Source: Anaerolineaceae bacterium
Lineage (GTDB): Bacteria > Chloroflexota > Anaerolineae > Anaerolineales > Anaerolineaceae
NCBI GenBank assembly: GCA_003448875.1
Contig: DLXG01000169.1
Span: 1 to 10,177, forward strand
Direction of reading: 5' to 3'
Length of the DNA: 10,177 nt
Made by a program: the position numbers and the translations under genes. The notes beneath the pieces were generated by a model. The model was not told the origin of the DNA. It saw nothing but the letters and a program-made list of their open reading frames with translations, and searched no databases. This document shows positions 6,749-10,177 of the stretch, piece by piece. The stretch's first letter is position 1, and each line of letters begins with the position of its first letter.

Positions 6749-8059
6749 TTAGATAATGCTGATACGGTTGCGTCCTTTTTCTTTGGCCTGATAGAGAGCC
6801 CGATCAGCAGCGTTGCTGATGGCCACAGCGGTTTTGTACTGTGGAAAAGACGCAATCCCGCAACTAAACGTGACGGTAAAAACGCCATCCGGGCTGAGGT
6901 GGTGCAGGCGGGCAAAACTTTCCCGCAGTTTATCCACAACCGAGGCGGCTTCGGCTGCGGTTGTATTGGGAAAGATTATAGAAAACTCTTCCCCGCCATA
7001 CCGCCCAATCAAATCGGTGCGGCGTAAGCGCTGTTTGAGCATGCGCGCCAGACTCTTGAGGACTCGGTCACCGGCAGCGTGACCGTAGCGGTCATTGACA
7101 TTTTTGAAGTGATCGAGGTCTATCATCGCAAAAGAAAGCGGCTGTTTGTCTCTCTCTGAACGCAGCAATTCTTTGACCAGACGTTCTTTGATGGTGGTGT
7201 GATTGAGCAGGTTGGTCAAGCCGTCGTAAATCATCAGGGCACGGAGTTTACGATAGCGTTCGATGCGAGAGGTAACTGAGGCGATCAAGTGCTCAGGTTT
7301 GACGGGCTTAATCAGAAAATCATCAGCCCCCATCATTAAAGCGGCCAGTTGCCGTTCGCGGTCGGTCTCGGCAGAAAGGAAGACGATTGGCACCGAAACG
7401 AAATTTTCCATCTGACGGATCATGCGCGCCAGTTCAATTCCATTACAGTCGGGCAGGTACATGTCCAGCAAAATCAAGTCGGGGTTGAATTCGATCATGG
7501 GTTGGATCATCTGGCGCGGGTCGGTTACGATGCGGGTTTGCATACCCACTTTCTCTAAATGCATGGCGTAAAAACTGGCCTGCGAAAGCACATCATCAAT
7601 GATCAAAATCCGGTTTGGAACAGCGGGAGTTGGGTTAGCGAACTCGTCCAGAGAACCGATCAACGTACTGATATCTACCGGATGTGTAAAGAAGGCCGAC
7701 CCGCCGGCGCGCACGACTCTCAGGCGTAAATCAAAATTATCCTCGGTACTGATGATCACCAGCGGCAGGTGATTGGATTGTTTTTTGAGTTTTTGGGCCA
7801 GTTCTTCATAATCCTCAAAGGAGAGGGTCTTCGCATCCACAAAAATCAAAATGGCGTTAGGTAAAGACCAGCGTAGAGCAGCCAGTAAATCATCAACTTT
7901 GGCAAACTGGTTGACTTGATATCCAAAGGCATTGATCTGTTCGGTCAGTTCGTGGGCTTCTTGTTGGTCACGGATAAGCAGAAAAATCCGATAATTCAAT
8001 TTCGGTTTGTAAACCGATGAAACCATAAATGAGTCATCGGACATCAGGTAATTGGTCAT
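6749..8059 (-). CDS. Response regulator with two receiver domains and a GGDEF diguanylate cyclase domain
   Basis: A 436-residue soluble protein expected to make c-di-GMP from two GTP. Receiver 1 (about 23-140) is degenerate: the acidic pair is reduced to RD, the residue at the expected phosphoacceptor position is not Asp (FVD is shifted by two), and the conserved Lys is H126 (FFTHP). Receiver 2 (about 148-268) is intact, with D155/D156, phosphoacceptor D199 in LILLDMYLPDCNG, and K251 in IKPV. The cyclase domain (about 272-436) has D314 and D331 of the FAMIDLDHFKNVNDRYGH-AAGD block, the active-site motif G355-G-E-E-F359, and an inhibitory I-site R346-x-x-D349 five residues before it. Activity and product inhibition are therefore both expected. 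The layout resembles PleD (receiver-receiver-GGDEF). The partner histidine kinase is not in this window. The start has only a weak ribosome site, and internal ATG codons at residues 6 and 12 are not better. Confidence 0.93.
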   Translation of the reverse strand: MTNYLMSDDSFMVSSVYKPKLNYRIFLLIRDQQEAHELTEQINAFGYQVNQFAKVDDLLAALRWSLPNAILIFVDAKTLSFEDYEELAQKLKKQSNHLPLVIISTEDNFDLRLRVVRAGGSAFFTHPVDISTLIGSLDEFANPTPAVPNRILIIDDVLSQASFYAMHLEKVGMQTRIVTDPRQMIQPMIEFNPDLILLDMYLPDCNGIELARMIRQMENFVSVPIVFLSAETDRERQLAALMMGADDFLIKPVKPEHLIASVTSRIERYRKLRALMIYDGLTNLLNHTTIKERLVKELLRSERDKQPLSFAMIDLDHFKNVNDRYGHAAGDRVLKSLARMLKQRLRRTDLIGRYGGEEFSIIFPNTTAAEAASVVDKLRESFARLHHLSPDGVFTVTFSCGIASFPQYKTAVAISNAADRALYQAKEKGRNRISII

Positions 8060-8119
8060 AGGGACCGTACGTTTCTGAATGCGGTCAAAAATGTTTCCTA
8101 ATTTTGGTGATTTTATTTG

Positions 8120-8150
8120 ATTATATCTGATTCTATATTAAAAAGAACAA
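8120..8150 (-). promoter_or_regulatory. Candidate promoter for the GGDEF gene
   Basis: On the minus strand a perfect TATAAT (8125-8120) is preceded by TTGTTC (8150-8145, four of six consensus positions). The spacer is 19 bp, longer than the preferred 17. The leader would be about 55 nt. The -10 is convincing by sequence, but the surroundings are so AT-rich that chance matches are likely. Confidence 0.4.
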
Positions 8151-8221
8151 CTTCTATCGGTAATGCCAACATTGTCCAATCTTTGTTGGAATTGAATTTT
8201 GTGAAGGTGGATTGAATAATG

Positions 8222-8249
8222 TTTATCAAAGGAAAAATAAAAGTATAAT
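8222..8249 (+). promoter_or_regulatory. Candidate promoter for ino1
   Basis: A perfect TATAAT lies at 8244-8249. The best -35 at 16 bp spacing is TTTATC (8222-8227), which is poor. If used, transcription would start near 8256 and leave a leader of roughly 115 nt before the ATG at 8371. An activator could compensate for the weak -35, but nothing in the sequence shows one. Confidence 0.4.
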
Positions 8250-8370
8250 AGGTGCAATTATATTCGTTGAAATGTCAGGCAAATGGATAAGCGGCCAACT
8301 TAAGTAACCGTTTCCTGAGTCCAAACAAAAAACAACAAATCATTCTCCAAAGGAGTTCATAACAAGAGAT

Positions 8371-9456
8371 ATGGCAAAGGATAAAAAAGTTCGTGTGGCA
8401 ATCGTTGGGGTGGGAAATTGTGCTTCTTCGCTTGTTCAGGGAGTGCATTATTATCGAAATGCCGCAGAAACCGACCGCATTCCGGGGTTGATGCACGTAA
8501 ACCTTGGCGGCTACCACATCCGCGATATCGAATTCACCGCCGCTTTCGATGTGGTGGACACAAAGGTTGGAAAAGACCTTTCTGAAGCAATTTTCGCTTA
8601 TCCCAACAATACCTACAAATTCACGGATGTGCCCTATATGAATGTGCCGGTCTACCGGGGCATGACTCATGACGGATTGGGGAAATACCTTAGCCAGGTC
8701 GTCAAAAAGGCTCCCGGCCCCACCGCGGATATTGTGGGTATTTTACGGGAAACGAAAACCGACGTTGTGGTGAGTTATTTGCCGGTTGGCTCTGAAATGG
8801 CAACCAAATGGTATGTGGAACAGGTATTGGAAGCCGGCTGCGGTTTCGTCAATGCCATTCCTGTGTTCATCGCCAGTTCAGAATACTGGGCCGAGCGTTT
8901 CCGCCAGAAAAAACTGCCGATTATTGGCGATGACATCAAGAGTCAGGTAGGCGCCACCATTTTGCACCGGGTATTGACCAGTCTGTTTGTGGACCGCGGC
9001 GTAAGGCTGGACCGCACCTATCAGTTGAATTTTGGCGGCAATACGGACTTCCTCAACATGCTGGAGCGGGAGCGTCTGGAGTCCAAGAAGATTTCCAAGA
9101 CCGGGGCCGTGACTTCAATGCTGCCTTATACCTTGCCTGAGGATGATATTCATGTTGGGCCGAGCGATTATGTGCCGTGGTTGACGGATCGCAAGTGGTG
9201 TTACATTCGCATGGAAGGCACGACCTTTGGTGAGGTACCCCTCAATCTTGAAGCAAAACTGGAGGTGTGGGATTCGCCCAATTCCGCCGGTGTGGTGATT
9301 GATGCGATTCGCTGTGTCAAACTGGCACTGGACCGGGGTATTGGCGGGCCGTTATATGCTCCCTCTTCGTATTTTATGAAGACCCCGCCCAAGCAATTCC
9401 GCGATTCGGTAGCGCTGGAAATGACCGAAGCATTTATCCGTGGTGAGGCAGAGTAA
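8371..9456 (+). CDS. ino1: Inositol-3-phosphate synthase
   Basis: A 361-residue enzyme that converts glucose 6-phosphate to 1D-myo-inositol 3-phosphate using NAD+ as a recycled cofactor. It is the first step toward inositol-containing phospholipids or compatible solutes. The length is that of the short bacterial/archaeal type; eukaryotic enzymes are over 500 residues. Visible signatures are the Rossmann glycine motif VGVGNCASS (12-20), VSYLPVG (134-140), [12 protein letters not shown] (186-197, with K190 in the active-site block), [11 protein letters not shown] (220-230), and [14 protein letters not shown] (301-314) at the C-terminus. All are characteristic of this family. The start ATG has no close strong ribosome site: AGGAG lies 15 nt upstream, with only AGAG nearer. 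No better in-frame start exists. The last 17 bp overlap the start of the deacetylase lipoprotein gene, so the two are likely co-transcribed. Confidence 0.96.
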   Translation: MAKDKKVRVAIVGVGNCASSLVQGVHYYRNAAETDRIPGLMHVNLGGYHIRDIEFTAAFDVVDTKVGKDLSEAIFAYPNNTYKFTDVPYMNVPVYRGMTHDGLGKYLSQVVKKAPGPTADIVGILRETKTDVVVSYLPVGSEMATKWYVEQVLEAGCGFVNAIPVFIASSEYWAERFRQKKLPIIGDDIKSQVGATILHRVLTSLFVDRGVRLDRTYQLNFGGNTDFLNMLERERLESKKISKTGAVTSMLPYTLPEDDIHVGPSDYVPWLTDRKWCYIRMEGTTFGEVPLNLEAKLEVWDSPNSAGVVIDAIRCVKLALDRGIGGPLYAPSSYFMKTPPKQFRDSVALEMTEAFIRGEAE

Positions 9457-10177
9457 ACGCGTTTTTCCACTGCTGGTTATTGGCTGGGTGATCCTATTCC
9501 ATCTGGCGGCATGTACAGACATTGCTGATCTGCCGCCAGATGTTCCATTTACACCATCGCTGACCCCAAAAAAGGTGCTGAGTGCCACACCCTCGCCTTT
9601 TAGACCGTTGCCTTCGGCAACCACTCTGGTCGAATCCCCAACTGCAACTCCGCAATTTACCGAAACCCCACCGCCGCTAGGAATATTTACCCCCCGCTTG
9701 AACAAAGGAATCGTGCCCGTACCTTACTTGCAGGATACCTGCCAGTATCTGGCCGACCGCTGGAACCCGCAAAACGCTCAACCGGGTACGATAGTTGTGC
9801 CGATTATGTTTCACGGCGTTCGCAAAGAGGGCGGGACGGTAAGTGACAACATCACCGTAACCGAAAAGTACTTCAAAGAGACTATACAGCACGCCGTTGA
9901 TTTGGGATTTCAGACCATAACCACCCAGCAACTGGTAGCATTCTTGCAACACAACGCGTATATCCCGCCCCGCTCATTATTGCTGATTATTGATGATCGG
10001 CGGTTGGGAACCGTGCGTAATCATTTTTTACCAATTTTGCAGCAGAATAACTGGACGATGGTTATGGCTTATATTACGGGTGTGGCAGATCAGAGAGAGT
10101 GGCAGGAGATTAAGTCCGTTCTAGCCAGCGGCAGGGCTGAGACTCAAGCCCCCGGCTTCCTGCAAAACGGTTTCAAC
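9440..10177 (+). CDS. Polysaccharide deacetylase family lipoprotein, N-terminal part (runs off the window)
   Basis: The frame is open to the last base (246 codons visible). Residues 1-25 are a lipoprotein signal with lipobox H-L22-A-A-C25, followed by a Thr/Pro/Ser-rich linker (about 32-85). The domain start fits NodB-type carbohydrate esterases (CE4): [10 protein letters not shown] (118-127) stands for the usual VPVLMYHxV, and [20 protein letters not shown] (145-164) matches the helix before the first motif. [11 protein letters not shown] (180-190) is the first catalytic motif (usually TFDDG), with the Asp pair D185-D186 kept but F and G replaced. The metal-binding HxxxH motif would lie beyond the edge. 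Substrates in the family are N-acetylated cell-wall or exopolysaccharides. The start is one of two adjacent GTG codons (9440 or 9443); a stop at 9422 excludes anything further upstream. GAAG 9 nt before 9440 slightly favours that one. Overlap with the ino1 stop suggests translational coupling. Confidence 0.85.
   Translation, partial: MVRQSKRVFPLLVIGWVILFHLAACTDIADLPPDVPFTPSLTPKKVLSATPSPFRPLPSATTLVESPTATPQFTETPPPLGIFTPRLNKGIVPVPYLQDTCQYLADRWNPQNAQPGTIVVPIMFHGVRKEGGTVSDNITVTEKYFKETIQHAVDLGFQTITTQQLVAFLQHNAYIPPRSLLLIIDDRRLGTVRNHFLPILQQNNWTMVMAYITGVADQREWQEIKSVLASGRAETQAPGFLQNGFN

Larger units (their letters stand above)
8060..8370. other. Divergent intergenic region between the GGDEF gene and ino1
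   Basis: This 311-bp AT-rich stretch contains no gene that I can support. It holds candidate promoters for both neighbours (described separately). About 115 nt of likely ino1 leader follow the plus-strand -10 box, ending in AGGAG at 8351-8355. I see no tRNA, riboswitch fold or tandem repeat. Confidence 0.7.

Noticed and set aside
8190..8221. Imperfect direct repeat (GGAATTGAAT and GGATTGAATA) upstream of ino1
   Set aside because: The match is short and inexact in AT-rich DNA, and no third copy is seen.
8275..8670. Minus-strand open frame across the ino1 start
   Set aside because: It is the antisense of the conserved N-terminus of ino1 and has no ribosome site or recognisable motif.

Overview
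The window looks like a chromosomal segment of a Chloroflexota (Anaerolineae-like) bacterium of moderate GC content. This is an inference from three things. Secreted lipoproteins carry Thr/Pro-rich linkers directly after the lipobox (4533-6128 and 9440-10177). There is an inositol-3-phosphate synthase of the short prokaryotic type. The mix of HtrA-like protease, GGDEF regulator and serine hydrolase fits that group. No single gene proves the taxonomy. I see no insertion sequence, prophage, CRISPR array, tRNA or rRNA.

Layout. Positions 1-417 hold the 3' end of a plus-strand gene whose last residues resemble the core of Rad52-type annealing proteins; a perfect hairpin terminator lies inside the nominal reading frame, so the true end is probably near 302. 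Three minus-strand genes follow, transcribed from right to left. They are a small protein with a papain/C39-like Cys-His-Asp arrangement (4293-3646), a CrtI/CrtISO-like FAD oxidoreductase (3484-1979), and a secreted beta-lactamase-fold serine hydrolase with three C-terminal membrane helices (1860-406). The gaps between them (161 and 118 bp) make a single operon possible but not certain.

An AT-rich divergent intergenic region (4294-4532) carries a good sigma70-type promoter for the plus-strand HtrA-like lipoprotein protease (4533-6128). A strong terminator at 6150-6180 ends that gene. A small lipoprotein of unknown function follows (6233-6739), ending tail to tail with a minus-strand diguanylate cyclase that has two receiver domains (8059-6749). 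A 311-bp divergent region then separates that regulator from ino1 (8371-9456). The ino1 stop region overlaps the start of a lipoprotein polysaccharide deacetylase, which runs off the right edge.

How the genes fit together. The right-hand half is mostly cell-envelope biology: three lipoproteins (a protease, an unknown and a deacetylase), inositol phosphate synthesis for polar lipids or solutes, and c-di-GMP signalling. The left-hand trio has no obvious shared pathway. The papain-like protein is the least characterised gene and the best candidate for something new. Otherwise the region reads as ordinary housekeeping and envelope genes, and I do not see a clear novel multi-gene system.
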